Below are positions 16,579-24,951 of a stretch of 53,175 bases of DNA, one piece after another (position 1 is the first letter of the stretch; each line of letters opens with the position of its first letter). The DNA lies in NCBI RefSeq assembly GCF_000426225.1, contig NZ_AUEY01000023.1, forward strand, positions 1-53,175. Reading direction: 5' to 3'. The position numbers were made by a program, and so were the translations under genes. The notes below the pieces were generated by a model. The model was not told the origin of the DNA. It saw only the letters and a program-made list of their open reading frames with translations, and did not search any database. The stretch is from Desulforegula conservatrix Mb1Pa. GTDB lineage: Bacteria; Desulfobacterota; Desulfobacteria; Desulfobacterales; Desulforegulaceae.

Positions 16579-17829
16579 TCAGCTAATGATATAAGCCCAG
16601 GCAACAAGCACGAGAATTGACATAATGGTTGCCGGAATTCCTGTTTTAGCGTGTTCCCTGAATGTAACCGTTATCCCGAATTTTGATGCCTGCTCCACAA
16701 CAATGAGATTGGCAATGCTGCCGATGAGTATAAGGTTACCAGCGAATGTGCTGGATACAGCCAGGATATACCATTCTGAAGGATTTGACTTATCAAGGAA
16801 TTTAATCAGAAGCATTGATGCTGGGACGTTGCTGACAATATTGCTGAGAATGGTTGAAACTGCCGTAAGATTAAAAAGGCTTGTGAGATCTGCACCTGTT
16901 TCGGCGAGTTTTGTCATAAGCAAGGCAGGAAGGCCAGCGTCTTCCATTCCCTGAATAACGACAAAAAGGGCGCAGAAGAGAGTTATAAGATTCCAGTCAA
17001 TCAGCGAAAGGATTTCCCTTGATTCCATTTTTCTGCTGCAAAGAAGAATGCCTGCAACCGTAAGCGCAGTAAGTTCCCTTGGTATATCAGTAAAAAAAAG
17101 GCATACGGTTGATATTACCGCAATTATGCCTTTTGTACTCTGCCAAAGGTTAAATTCCGGCCAGATTTCATGGTGTTCAATATTCATGATTTCAGGTTCA
17201 GGCGGCTTTGATATGTTGTCTAATGCAGCCAGATCTTTTTTGTAAAAATGGCAGATTATCAAGTATATCAAAAATAGCGCCGCAGCAGACGGAGGAAGGC
17301 ACCAGGCCGTGAATGAAGCAAAATGAAGCCCTCCAGTCTGGCCAATCAGCATGTTTTGGGGGTTGCCGATGATGGTTGCTGCCGAGCCCGCATTGCTGGA
17401 CAGAGCAAGGGCAAGAAGAAAGGGCAGGGGATTCATGCCCGCTGAAATAAGTGAATACGAAAGTACGGGTGTAAAGGCTATGCAAATTATGTCGTTTGCA
17501 AGCAGGGCCGAAAGAATTGCGCTCACAGACATAAGCACAAAGAGAAAAAATTTAGGCCTTTTTAGAATTGCGGCGATTTTTTCGGCTGTCCATGTGTAGA
17601 AACCTCCAAGCCTTAGCTGGGCAGATATGACCATCAGAGAATAAAGGAGAACTATGGTCGGGACATCTATGGATTTGACAGCTCTGTCAATTGAGACTGC
17701 TCCGGTTGCAGTCATGGCAATTGCACCGAGCAGGGCTATTCCGTTTCTGTCAAGATTAAGCCCTGGAATTCTGCCAAGGGCAATGCCTGCGTAGGTAAGG
17801 GAAAATATGATTATGGGTGTATAGTTCAA
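16579..17829 (-). CDS. SLC13/ArsB-type anion transporter
   Basis: The 416-residue protein has about 11 membrane helices and resembles the ion-transporter superfamily that includes ArsB, NhaD and citrate/sulfate carriers. Marker stretches are GNPQNMLIGQTGGLHFASF in the first half and NIVSNVPASMLLIKFL in the second, the two pseudo-symmetric substrate-site loops. The substrate is uncertain (dicarboxylate, arsenite, or sulfate). No ars genes are near. It points toward the CPBP gene and shares its strand with the LysR gene about 325 bp upstream, which may control it (inference). Confidence 0.75.
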   Translation of the reverse strand: MNYTPIIIFSLTYAGIALGRIPGLNLDRNGIALLGAIAMTATGAVSIDRAVKSIDVPTIVLLYSLMVISAQLRLGGFYTWTAEKIAAILKRPKFFLFVLMSVSAILSALLANDIICIAFTPVLSYSLISAGMNPLPFLLALALSSNAGSAATIIGNPQNMLIGQTGGLHFASFTAWCLPPSAAALFLIYLIICHFYKKDLAALDNISKPPEPEIMNIEHHEIWPEFNLWQSTKGIIAVISTVCLFFTDIPRELTALTVAGILLCSRKMESREILSLIDWNLITLFCALFVVIQGMEDAGLPALLMTKLAETGADLTSLFNLTAVSTILSNIVSNVPASMLLIKFLDKSNPSEWYILAVSSTFAGNLILIGSIANLIVVEQASKFGITVTFREHAKTGIPATIMSILVLVAWAYIIS

Positions 17830-18069
17830 ATGCTAAGACTCTGTTCAGATAAAGTGCCGATAATTTTATGTGGCTCTGTCTTATTTTCAGCTTGAGCGCC
17901 TTCGGCGAGTCGCTTTTTGTAAAAATCTCCGCAAAAACTTTATGATTATGTCAGATGCTTGGAAAACAATACTTTCGATATTTTTGTAAATCATTTTTTT
18001 CAGACCAGACAATCATACTGAAAATAGTACATAGCCATTTAATTCTATTGATATGGAGGGTATCAAAGT
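17830..18069. other. Non-coding upstream region of the anion transporter
   Basis: It is AT-rich. A short GCGCCTTCGGCG palindrome occurs near 17900, in a stretch ending GTCGCTTTTTG that resembles extragenic repeats. No promoter could be assigned with confidence and no gene is visible. Confidence 0.35.
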
Positions 18070-18144
18070 TGACAAGGTAGCAAGATGCCGGATCAAGTCC
18101 GGCATGACTCTGATGCCTTTTTCTGACTTTTTGCTACTCCATCA
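18070..18144. repeat. Palindromic MITE-like repeat, copy E (internal deletion)
   Basis: It has both termini (TGACAAGGTAGCA and CTTTTTGCTACTCCATCA) and the GCCGGATCAAGTCCGGC palindrome, but lacks the ATTCCGGC module and is only 75 bp. Compensatory changes keep the ends complementary: GGTAGCA at the left pairs with TGCTACT at the right, whereas other copies have GGTCGCA/TGCGAG. Confidence 0.65.
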
Positions 18145-18153
18145 AAATTATTT

Positions 18154-19092
18154 TCAGCTTTCTGTGCCGGAATAATTCTTATTATCAGTTTGTATATAGA
18201 CTTCGTTATCGCCAGATCGATTCCATATTCTTTCAAGATTTTCGAGCATTGCCTGTATAAGAGGATCGCTCTGTCTTGATCTCTGGTATGCGAATAAAAG
18301 CGGAATGCCGAATGTTTCCTTGTTCCATATTGCAACTTCACAGCTTTTAGCGCTTTTTCTTGCCCTGGTTTCTTCCATGAGTGTAAGTCCTATGCCTGCC
18401 GAGCTTAGGGTCAGCATTGTGTCCTCATCATCTGAAATCGCCACTTTTAGGGGCTTTAGTCCCTGCTTTTCGAATATTTCCTTTAAAATGGTGTTGAACG
18501 GGCAGTAGATACTCTGGAGAATCCACGGCATACAGGCAAGCTCTTGCCAACTGGCCTTGTCAAGTTCACCGGACAATGAGAATGGCCCGACTATTACCAC
18601 GCTGCTTGTCTGGAGTTCCATGACCTTTACTTCAGGATGCGGATTCTTGCCATATGCGAATCCTCCATCTATTTTCCCTGCCTTTATGTCATCGAGTATT
18701 TCGCCTGAAGTGCTTTTTGTGACATTAAATTTGAGATCAGGACAAGAAGATTTCATTGATTTGAAAAGATCATGCAGCCTCAGGAATTCCGGATCTGAAT
18801 TTACAGCGATCCGTGCTTCTCCTGTTACCTGTTTTTTTACCTGTCTCGCCTTCTGGATAAAGCAACCAAAACTTTCAAGAACCTTTGACGCTTCATCTTT
18901 GAGCATTGCGCCTTCTTTTGTAAGGATCATGCCCTTTGCATTACGTGAAAAAAGAGCGATTCCAAGTTCCTCTTCAATGGCCTTTATATGGGCGCTTATC
19001 GCAGGCTGGCTTGTAAAGAGCTGTTGTGCAGCCTTTGTCAGATTGCCTGTTTCAGCCACGGATAGGAATGTTTTTAAATGATAGAGTTCCAT
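18154..19092 (-). CDS. LysR-family transcriptional regulator
   Basis: The 312-residue protein has an N-terminal winged helix-turn-helix (MELYHLKTFLSVAETGNLTK, AAQQLFTSQPAISAHIKAIE, ALFSRNAKGMILTKEG) and a periplasmic-binding-protein-like effector domain from about residue 92. The frame is open to 19245, but the ATG at 19092 begins exactly at the conserved LysR start and has AAGG nearby, so it was chosen. LysR proteins are cytosolic and usually regulate a neighbouring gene with a small-molecule coinducer. The nearest candidates are the anion transporter downstream and the small membrane protein divergently upstream. Confidence 0.88.
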   Translation of the reverse strand: MELYHLKTFLSVAETGNLTKAAQQLFTSQPAISAHIKAIEEELGIALFSRNAKGMILTKEGAMLKDEASKVLESFGCFIQKARQVKKQVTGEARIAVNSDPEFLRLHDLFKSMKSSCPDLKFNVTKSTSGEILDDIKAGKIDGGFAYGKNPHPEVKVMELQTSSVVIVGPFSLSGELDKASWQELACMPWILQSIYCPFNTILKEIFEKQGLKPLKVAISDDEDTMLTLSSAGIGLTLMEETRARKSAKSCEVAIWNKETFGIPLLFAYQRSRQSDPLIQAMLENLERIWNRSGDNEVYIQTDNKNYSGTES

Positions 19093-19235
19093 AAGAGAGG
19101 CCTTTGATACTGATATAAGAAAAACTGAACGCTCCCATAATTTAATGCGATTGGACTGCCAGTCCGGTTCAGGATAATTACCAGATAAAAAAAAAGGCGG
19201 CAAATATTTAAATTTGTTATTTATGAGGGCGCAAG

Positions 19236-19430
19236 ATGGAATCATGGTTGTCTGGTTTTCTTTTTTTTCTAAAATACTTTTTTCTTCCTGAGCGATCTTT
19301 GAATCCTGGGCTTGATGCTCCTGTAATCGCCAGGATAAAAGACGGATTTGAATTTATTGGCACAATCAAAGCTTTATTATGGATAGTGATAAGCATTTTT
19401 TTGACGTTTCTAATTGCAGGGGGGCATTAA
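19236..19430 (+). CDS. Small single-span membrane protein, hypothetical
   Basis: The 64-residue product starts at ATG 19236, with GAGGG nine bases upstream. A hydrophobic N-terminal stretch (SGFLFFLKYFFL) and a clear C-terminal helix (LLWIVISIFLTFLIAGG) suggest a membrane location. It is divergent from the LysR gene, with a spacing of 143 bp, which suits joint control. No family recognised. Confidence 0.5.
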   Translation: MESWLSGFLFFLKYFFLPERSLNPGLDAPVIARIKDGFEFIGTIKALLWIVISIFLTFLIAGGH

Positions 19431-19580
19431 GCTCAGGCAAAATATCTCCAATTTTGGAAATATGAGGCGTCACCATATAAAAAACCACCGCGCATATTTG
19501 CTATGTCCTGTTTTTGGGGTTTGTGTTATTCTATCAGCCTTAAAGAGATAAAAATATATCATTTAACAGATTTTTATTTT
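19431..19580. other. Non-coding stretch upstream of the binding-protein module
   Basis: Together with repeat copy F and a 45 bp tail it makes a gap of about 330 bp. No ORF with a ribosome-binding site, no terminator with a T tract, and no clear promoter hexamers were seen. Confidence 0.35.
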
Positions 19581-19716
19581 TGACAAGGTCGCAAAAAGTT
19601 CTATTACCGTTATTCCGGCGCAGGCAGGAATCCAGAAATAACTGAGAATACAAAGATGCCGGATATAGTCCGGCATGACGTAGGTGCCTTTTTTTTGGCT
19701 TTTTGCGAGTTCATCA
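19581..19716. repeat. Palindromic MITE-like repeat, copy F
   Basis: This is a full-length plus-oriented copy: TGACAAGGTCGCAAAAAGTT at the left and GGCTTTTTGCGAGTTCATCA at the right. The internal palindromes are slightly decayed (ATTCCGGC..GGCAGGAAT). Confidence 0.72.
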
Positions 19717-19761
19717 CTTTTCTGATGTCACAAATTTCATAAACATAAGGAATTGAATTGG

Positions 19762-20880
19762 ATGAGCTTTTTCAAACTCAACACATTCATAACCGTTTTT
19801 TTTATCTTCCTCTCATTTGATGTTCATGCCTTTGATGTCTCACCAGTTGAAAAAAATGGACAAACAAGATATCGGCTGGCTTTTTATGAAGGCGGCCAGT
19901 ACCCCGACTATATGATAATCCTGAAGCAGACCTTATATGGACTAATGGAAACAGGCTGGATAGAACAGTCCGAGTTGCCGGATTTTGGTAAAGACCATAA
20001 AAAATTTTGGGAATGGGCAAGTGAAAATATCAGGAGCCGTTATGTCGAATTTGCGAAGAATGGTTTTTTTGCTCCCGGCGATTTTGATAAAACCCTGAGG
20101 CTGTCAACACAGCAGGAGTTTCTTAAGAAGGCCGATGAGTTTGATCTTGTGATTGCCATGGGTACATGGGCCGGGCAGGATCTTTCAAATAATCTGCACC
20201 ATACGCCTGTGATGCTTGCCTCAACCAGTGACCCGATAGGTGCCGGTATAATTAAGAGCGCCGATGATTCAGGGCTTGATCATTTCCATGCCAAGGTTGA
20301 CCCGGACAGATATTTACGCCAGATAAAAATTTTTCATGAGATTATGGGTTTTAAAAAATTAGGTGTTATCTATGAAAATTCAACCGAAGGACGAACCTAT
20401 GCCGCAATGGATGCCCTGGAGCAGCAGGCAAAAAACTTGAATTTTGAGCTGGTCTTGTGCGAAGCGGCCTTTTCAGGAGTTGATATTAAAGATGCCGAGC
20501 AAAATGTCATTAAATGCAGCAAAAATATTGTCGGTAAAGTCGACGCCGTATATCTCACGGTTCATAGAGGCAACACAGGCAATGGATTCAAAGAGTCCAT
20601 AAAAATTTTCAATGAAAACAAGATCCCCTCCTTTTCGCAGCTCGGAGCAGATGAAGTAAAAAACGGTGCACTGATGAGCATATCCCAGGCTGGATTCAAA
20701 TACGTAGGCCAGTTCCATGCAATGGTAGCCGCACGAATTCTGAAAGGGGAAAAACCCCGGGAAATAGGACAAATATATATATCTCCTGCCAGAATTGCCC
20801 TTAATATGACCACCGCAAAGATGATAGGCTTCAAGCCTACTGTGGATATTCTTCTGGTGGCAGACGAAATAGTCAGATGA
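19762..20880 (+). CDS. ABC-type substrate-binding protein (ABC_sub_bind family)
   Basis: The 372-residue exported protein has an N-terminal signal sequence (FFKLNTFITVFFIFLSFDVHA|F). The body follows the ABC_sub_bind/TrpX-like fold: DLVIAMGTWAGQDLSNNL, PVMLASTSDPIGAGII, LGVIYENSTEGRTYAA, AVYLTVHRGNT, and a conserved C-terminus with IGFKPTVDILLVADEI. It should bind a small ligand in the periplasm. A TTG at 19753 is possible, but ATG 19762 has AAGG 11 nt upstream and was preferred. It is 55 bp before the sensor-MFS gene and lacks any ABC permease partner, so it may deliver ligand to that protein (inference). Confidence 0.8.
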   Translation: MSFFKLNTFITVFFIFLSFDVHAFDVSPVEKNGQTRYRLAFYEGGQYPDYMIILKQTLYGLMETGWIEQSELPDFGKDHKKFWEWASENIRSRYVEFAKNGFFAPGDFDKTLRLSTQQEFLKKADEFDLVIAMGTWAGQDLSNNLHHTPVMLASTSDPIGAGIIKSADDSGLDHFHAKVDPDRYLRQIKIFHEIMGFKKLGVIYENSTEGRTYAAMDALEQQAKNLNFELVLCEAAFSGVDIKDAEQNVIKCSKNIVGKVDAVYLTVHRGNTGNGFKESIKIFNENKIPSFSQLGADEVKNGALMSISQAGFKYVGQFHAMVAARILKGEKPREIGQIYISPARIALNMTTAKMIGFKPTVDILLVADEIVR

Positions 20881-20935
20881 TATATTGCCTCGCCTTTTTT
20901 TAATCTTGTCAAATTTTAACTTCATACGAGACTTT

Positions 20936-23278
20936 ATGACTAAAAAGACCATGGAATTAAAGTTGAAACAGCCATCGCAAACGACGATGAATTTTCCTAA
21001 GCCGGAAATAAACTACAAGCTGAAGTTTGTGCTTATGACCCTTGCGGTTCTGCTGCTTTCGGAAGCTTTTTTACTGGTTCTTGGAATCATATCATTCAAG
21101 AACAACCAGCTATCTTTTTATACTTCCCACATGAGGGTTTATTCCGAAGACTTCTCAGAAAGCATTTCGATTTCCCTCAGATTTGGCAAATCCATTGATA
21201 AATTTCTTGGCATGGAGGAACTCATGTCCGGGGTTGCCTCATCATCCGGCCGCATTGATAATATCGAAATTTTTTCTGAAAAAGGTGATCTCCTTTATTC
21301 CCTTGATCCTGATGCCTTGATGACAAAAATTAGTGGACTGACAAAGGAACTGACAGAGCAGGCTCCTTATTACAGGTTTAAATTCCCTGTCAGAAATGGC
21401 GAGAAAATAGCCGGAACAGGAGTATTTTCTTTTAAGCGGGAAAGAGTTGACAGTGCTGTGGCCGACGCTCTGAGGAGCGGTTTTAGACCAATAGCATACA
21501 GCCTAATATCTGTACTTCTTCTGCTTTTGCCTGGCTTAAGGTTTTTTTTGAGAAAGGGAGACAGCCAAATCTCCAAACCAAGAATCATGTCCATTGTGTT
21601 TGTTTCAATCATTCTTTGCCAGGCATTTTATACTTTCTACAGCATACAAGGACAGGTGAGCACATACAGAAAAATGGCGAGGGAAGTTGCTGATGAAGTA
21701 GTGAAGATACATCTTGAGGATATCAGATATCTGACAGGAAAGGGAATAGCCCTTGATGAACTTAACGGAATGGATTTAAGACTGAAAAAAAGTGTGGAAT
21801 CCCTTCCTGAGCTGTCTTTTCTTGAAATTGCGGATGAAAACAAAACCCTTTACAAATGGGGCCGAAAAACCGTTGCATACGATTTGATCCATGCCATACC
21901 CGGCGGTGGAACAATTAAGGCCGGACTTGATCAGACCTATATCAGCTCCAAGGTCAAGGAGCTTGTTCTGGATTCAGTAACTGTTATGGGGCTTTCCCTG
22001 CTTTTTGTTACCGAGCTTGTCATATTTCTGCTTGTTTATATTAATATCCATTCAGCAAGGGATGAAGGCGAACGAATCCGCTTTTCCATCGGTTATATCC
22101 GAACAGCCATTGCAATCTATCTTTTCGGAACAATGATGGGTATCTCTTTTATTCCTGTCTTGATGAATGAGCTGACTTCAGGGAAAAATCTCTGGGGATT
22201 AAGCGGGAATCTCCTGACCAGCATTCCGGTTTCCATGGAAATTCTGGCGGCCCTGATCGCATCTTTTCTCGCTGGAGGCTGGATGGACAGGTCGGGCTGG
22301 CATAAGCCGTTTTTATCCGGTATTGTGTTAAGCATCATAGCAGCATTATTCTCATCAATTGCAACTAATCCGGCATCATTTGTTCTATTCAGGGCACTTG
22401 CAGGATTCGGGTACGGACTTTCATGGATGTCTGCCCAAGGCTTTCTTTTTAATTTTTCAGGTGGTGTAAACCTTGGCAGGGGGAGCGCGTCCCTCATCGC
22501 TGGAATCTATTCAGGCTATATATGCGGCGGAGCTGTTGGGGGACTGATAGCTGATCGCCTTGGCTATGCGGCTGTTTTCCAGTTTTCAGGGATTGTATTG
22601 ATAATACCCGCCGTTTTTGTAATTGTTTTTATGCATTCATTTTTTCAGAGGCCAGAGCTTCATGGATCGGCAATCAGCATTAAAGCCAGCTTTGTCAAGG
22701 CTCGTAAATATCTTTCGGACAAAAGCGTTTTTTCTATTCTTCTGTTCAGTCTTTTGCCTTTTTCGCTTGCTCAGATGGGGATTTTTCTGTTTGCAACTCC
22801 TGTTATCCTTGATTCGCTGCATGTCTCCAAGGCCACAACTGGCCGTGTTATGATGATTTACGGAATTACCGTCATCTATCTCGGCCCATTTCTTGGAAGT
22901 CTGACAGACCGGGTTACAAATAAACGTGTTTTTCTGGTTCTTGCAGGCATTTCAGGCACAATAGGTCTTTTTATGGTGAAATATTTAAGCGGGGTGTTTG
23001 CGCTTTCCCTGGCCATATTTTTTATGAGTGTGGCTGGAAGTATAGCCAATCCGGCCATTTCGCTTCTTGTGCATGAACAGGATGTGACAAATGAGGTTGG
23101 TGTGGGTTTTGCTGTTGGTACCCAGAGGGTTTTTGACAAGCTTGGACAGATGCTCGGCCCGCTTGTTCTTGGCTCCCTTTTTTCATTCTACAGTTTTCAG
23201 ACAAGTATTCAGATGCTTGGGGTGTTTTATTTTTTTGCAACCGTCTGTTATATGCTTATGAACAGGAGCAATTCTTGA
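20936..23278 (+). CDS. MFS transporter with two N-terminal extracytoplasmic sensor-like domains
   Basis: The 780-residue protein is a fusion. Helix 1 lies at about 30-53, followed by an extracytoplasmic region of about 130 residues with a Cache-like strand pattern (IDNIEIFSEKGDLLYSL). Helices near 184-203 and 215-235 follow, then a second extracytoplasmic region (about 236-345; LPELSFLEIADENKTLYKWG) and a helix near 345-370. Residues about 385-775 are a 12-helix MFS module (AGGWMDRSGWHKPFL, RALAGFGYGLSWMSAQGF, GGLIADRLGY, GPFLGSLTDRVTNKR). The frame is open from a TTG at 20885, but ATG 20936 is the likelier start. It overlaps the next gene by 4 bp. A sensor gate on an exporter or importer is the simplest reading. 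Confidence 0.75.
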   Translation: MTKKTMELKLKQPSQTTMNFPKPEINYKLKFVLMTLAVLLLSEAFLLVLGIISFKNNQLSFYTSHMRVYSEDFSESISISLRFGKSIDKFLGMEELMSGVASSSGRIDNIEIFSEKGDLLYSLDPDALMTKISGLTKELTEQAPYYRFKFPVRNGEKIAGTGVFSFKRERVDSAVADALRSGFRPIAYSLISVLLLLLPGLRFFLRKGDSQISKPRIMSIVFVSIILCQAFYTFYSIQGQVSTYRKMAREVADEVVKIHLEDIRYLTGKGIALDELNGMDLRLKKSVESLPELSFLEIADENKTLYKWGRKTVAYDLIHAIPGGGTIKAGLDQTYISSKVKELVLDSVTVMGLSLLFVTELVIFLLVYINIHSARDEGERIRFSIGYIRTAIAIYLFGTMMGISFIPVLMNELTSGKNLWGLSGNLLTSIPVSMEILAALIASFLAGGWMDRSGWHKPFLSGIVLSIIAALFSSIATNPASFVLFRALAGFGYGLSWMSAQGFLFNFSGGVNLGRGSASLIAGIYSGYICGGAVGGLIADRLGYAAVFQFSGIVLIIPAVFVIVFMHSFFQRPELHGSAISIKASFVKARKYLSDKSVFSILLFSLLPFSLAQMGIFLFATPVILDSLHVSKATTGRVMMIYGITVIYLGPFLGSLTDRVTNKRVFLVLAGISGTIGLFMVKYLSGVFALSLAIFFMSVAGSIANPAISLLVHEQDVTNEVGVGFAVGTQRVFDKLGQMLGPLVLGSLFSFYSFQTSIQMLGVFYFFATVCYMLMNRSNS

Positions 23279-24585
23279 AAAAAATAACATGCGGAATAGA
23301 ACTTGAAGTGCCAGCGGCGGATTTGAAAACTGGTGAAACAGTGGCGATGAAGTACTGTGAGCACACGGGTTTTGACAACGGTTTTAATCTGCCCGAGCTT
23401 TCACTTGGGCCAGTTGAAAGCCTTTATTGTCTGAACAGGCTGATAAGGCAAAAGCTAAAAAAGTTGTCAACGCATTTAGGGCATTCTGGTATTGGTCTGG
23501 TCAATTTTTCTGAACACCCCTTTGTCAAAATATCACCTGAATTTTACCACAAAATGTGTGTTCCAAGACCAATATATAAATACTGGCGTGAAGTCCGGGG
23601 CTGGGATCACAGCTGTGGTATTGATGCCAAGGCACATATGAGCCCAAGTTTCGGAGTGACTGCTGAAAGAGCCGTGGATGCCGTCAACGTAATGCTTGGG
23701 TTTTCACCTGCATTCATTGCCATATATGCGAACAGCCCTTTTGAAGGGGGGGACATAACAGAAAACATTGAGAACAGACTGACATTGTGGACGAGAATGT
23801 TTGCTGACTGCCTTTATCCTTCAGACAGGAATGCTGGATCAAGAACATCCTATTTTGCTTCTCTTAAGGATTATTTTCAGTGGATGTACGGAGATAATTT
23901 CATTCATGCACTCCCTGATTCGTGTTCCCATTTCAAGGCATGCGGTGATGTTTTTGTTCCTTTGGAACCTGTAACTTACGACGCTTTCTTTGCGTCAAAA
24001 GGGGTTTATGCAAAAGGCATTATCCGTGGTGAAACAAGATTCATAGAGCCTGCCGTTTATCATCAGGAATATTTTCAGTTTTCCAAGTTTATCGATGCCA
24101 GGATAAGGTTTACCCTCAAGGATATCTATAATCCTTCTGAGTTCATGAAGAATTTAGATGCATTCGATGAAATAGCAGAAAACATTTATATAGAGATGCG
24201 GTCGCCAGGAACCAATCTTCCTGATCGGTTTATAAGGGAAACTGCTGGTGATCAGGTCGCAGACTCTGTGATTATCTCAGTATGCGCATTGATGAAAGGG
24301 CTTCTGTGCAATATGGACGAGGCACTGGGGCATCTGCCGGATGACTTTATTGCGTTAAGAACATCTGCAATCCGCGAGTCCATGTCAAATGGAAGCTTAA
24401 GAGAATTTGCCGGAAAGATGATTGAAATTGCTCGCGGAGGTCTTGACGAATCTGAAAAATGGATGCTGTCTTTCCCTGAATATATTTTTGAAAAAGGCAT
24501 CAGTAACGGAATGCGAGGGATTGGAGAATTTAATTCCGGGAAGAAACTGGACAGCATTTTGCTTGAACGGATGCTGCAATTATAA
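23275..24585 (+). CDS. GCS2-type carboxylate-amine ligase (glutamate-cysteine ligase family)
   Basis: The 436-residue cytosolic protein begins ITCGIELEVPAADLKTGE, the GxExE start of the glutamine-synthetase-like GCS2 fold. It continues with FSEHPF, SCGIDAKAHMSPSF (cf. GxHxHxGx), AFIAIYANSPFEGG (cf. LLALSANSPFW) and RGETRFIEPAVYHQEYFQF. Enzymes of this family join an amino group to a glutamate-like carboxylate using ATP. Start TTG at 23275 overlaps the preceding TGA (TTGA), with AGGAG 6 nt before, so translation is coupled to the MFS gene. With the transporter and binding protein it suggests handling of a gamma-glutamyl or similar conjugate (inference). Confidence 0.7.
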   Translation: MKKITCGIELEVPAADLKTGETVAMKYCEHTGFDNGFNLPELSLGPVESLYCLNRLIRQKLKKLSTHLGHSGIGLVNFSEHPFVKISPEFYHKMCVPRPIYKYWREVRGWDHSCGIDAKAHMSPSFGVTAERAVDAVNVMLGFSPAFIAIYANSPFEGGDITENIENRLTLWTRMFADCLYPSDRNAGSRTSYFASLKDYFQWMYGDNFIHALPDSCSHFKACGDVFVPLEPVTYDAFFASKGVYAKGIIRGETRFIEPAVYHQEYFQFSKFIDARIRFTLKDIYNPSEFMKNLDAFDEIAENIYIEMRSPGTNLPDRFIRETAGDQVADSVIISVCALMKGLLCNMDEALGHLPDDFIALRTSAIRESMSNGSLREFAGKMIEIARGGLDESEKWMLSFPEYIFEKGISNGMRGIGEFNSGKKLDSILLERMLQL

Positions 24586-24618
24586 AAATAGTGGAAAACT
24601 ATTCACCAGGCATAAAAT

Positions 24619-24753
24619 TGATGGACTCGCAAAAAGTCTAAAAATGCCTTAAGCGTCATGCCGGACTTGATCCGGCATCTTTGTAATTTCAGCCACTTCT
24701 GGATTCCAGCCTGCGCCGGAATGACGGAAATAAGACTTTTTGCGACATTGTCA
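24619..24753. repeat. Palindromic MITE-like repeat, copy G (inverted orientation)
   Basis: Full length: TGATGGACTCGCAAAAAGTC at the left, AAGACTTTTTGCGACATTGTCA at the right, with GCCGGACTTGATCCGGC and ATTCCAGC..GCCGGAAT inside. It occupies the middle of the 366 bp gap between the ligase and the dehydrogenase genes; nothing else is visible in that gap. Confidence 0.75.
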
Positions 24754-24951
24754 AAATTTTCATAAAAAACTTTTTGAGATAGGTTTGGAAAACATTTTTT
24801 ACAAAAAGGGTTTCCCAAGAATAAAGCCATCCCTTCAAAGAGCGAACTGAATAGTTACAATATTTATTACAAAAACAGACCTGCCTTGGGCTAAGTAAAC
24901 CCATGAACTTTTGATTTGAACTTCATATATTTATCTGCCAGGAGAAAAATT

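Noticed and set aside
18557-19081. Plus-strand 174 aa open frame within the LysR gene
   Set aside because: Shadow of the LysR coding strand; Ser-rich composition typical of reversed codons.
8537-19716. CRISPR-like array from the repeated palindromes
   Set aside because: Copies are scattered kilobases apart in both orientations, vary in length and lie between ordinary genes.
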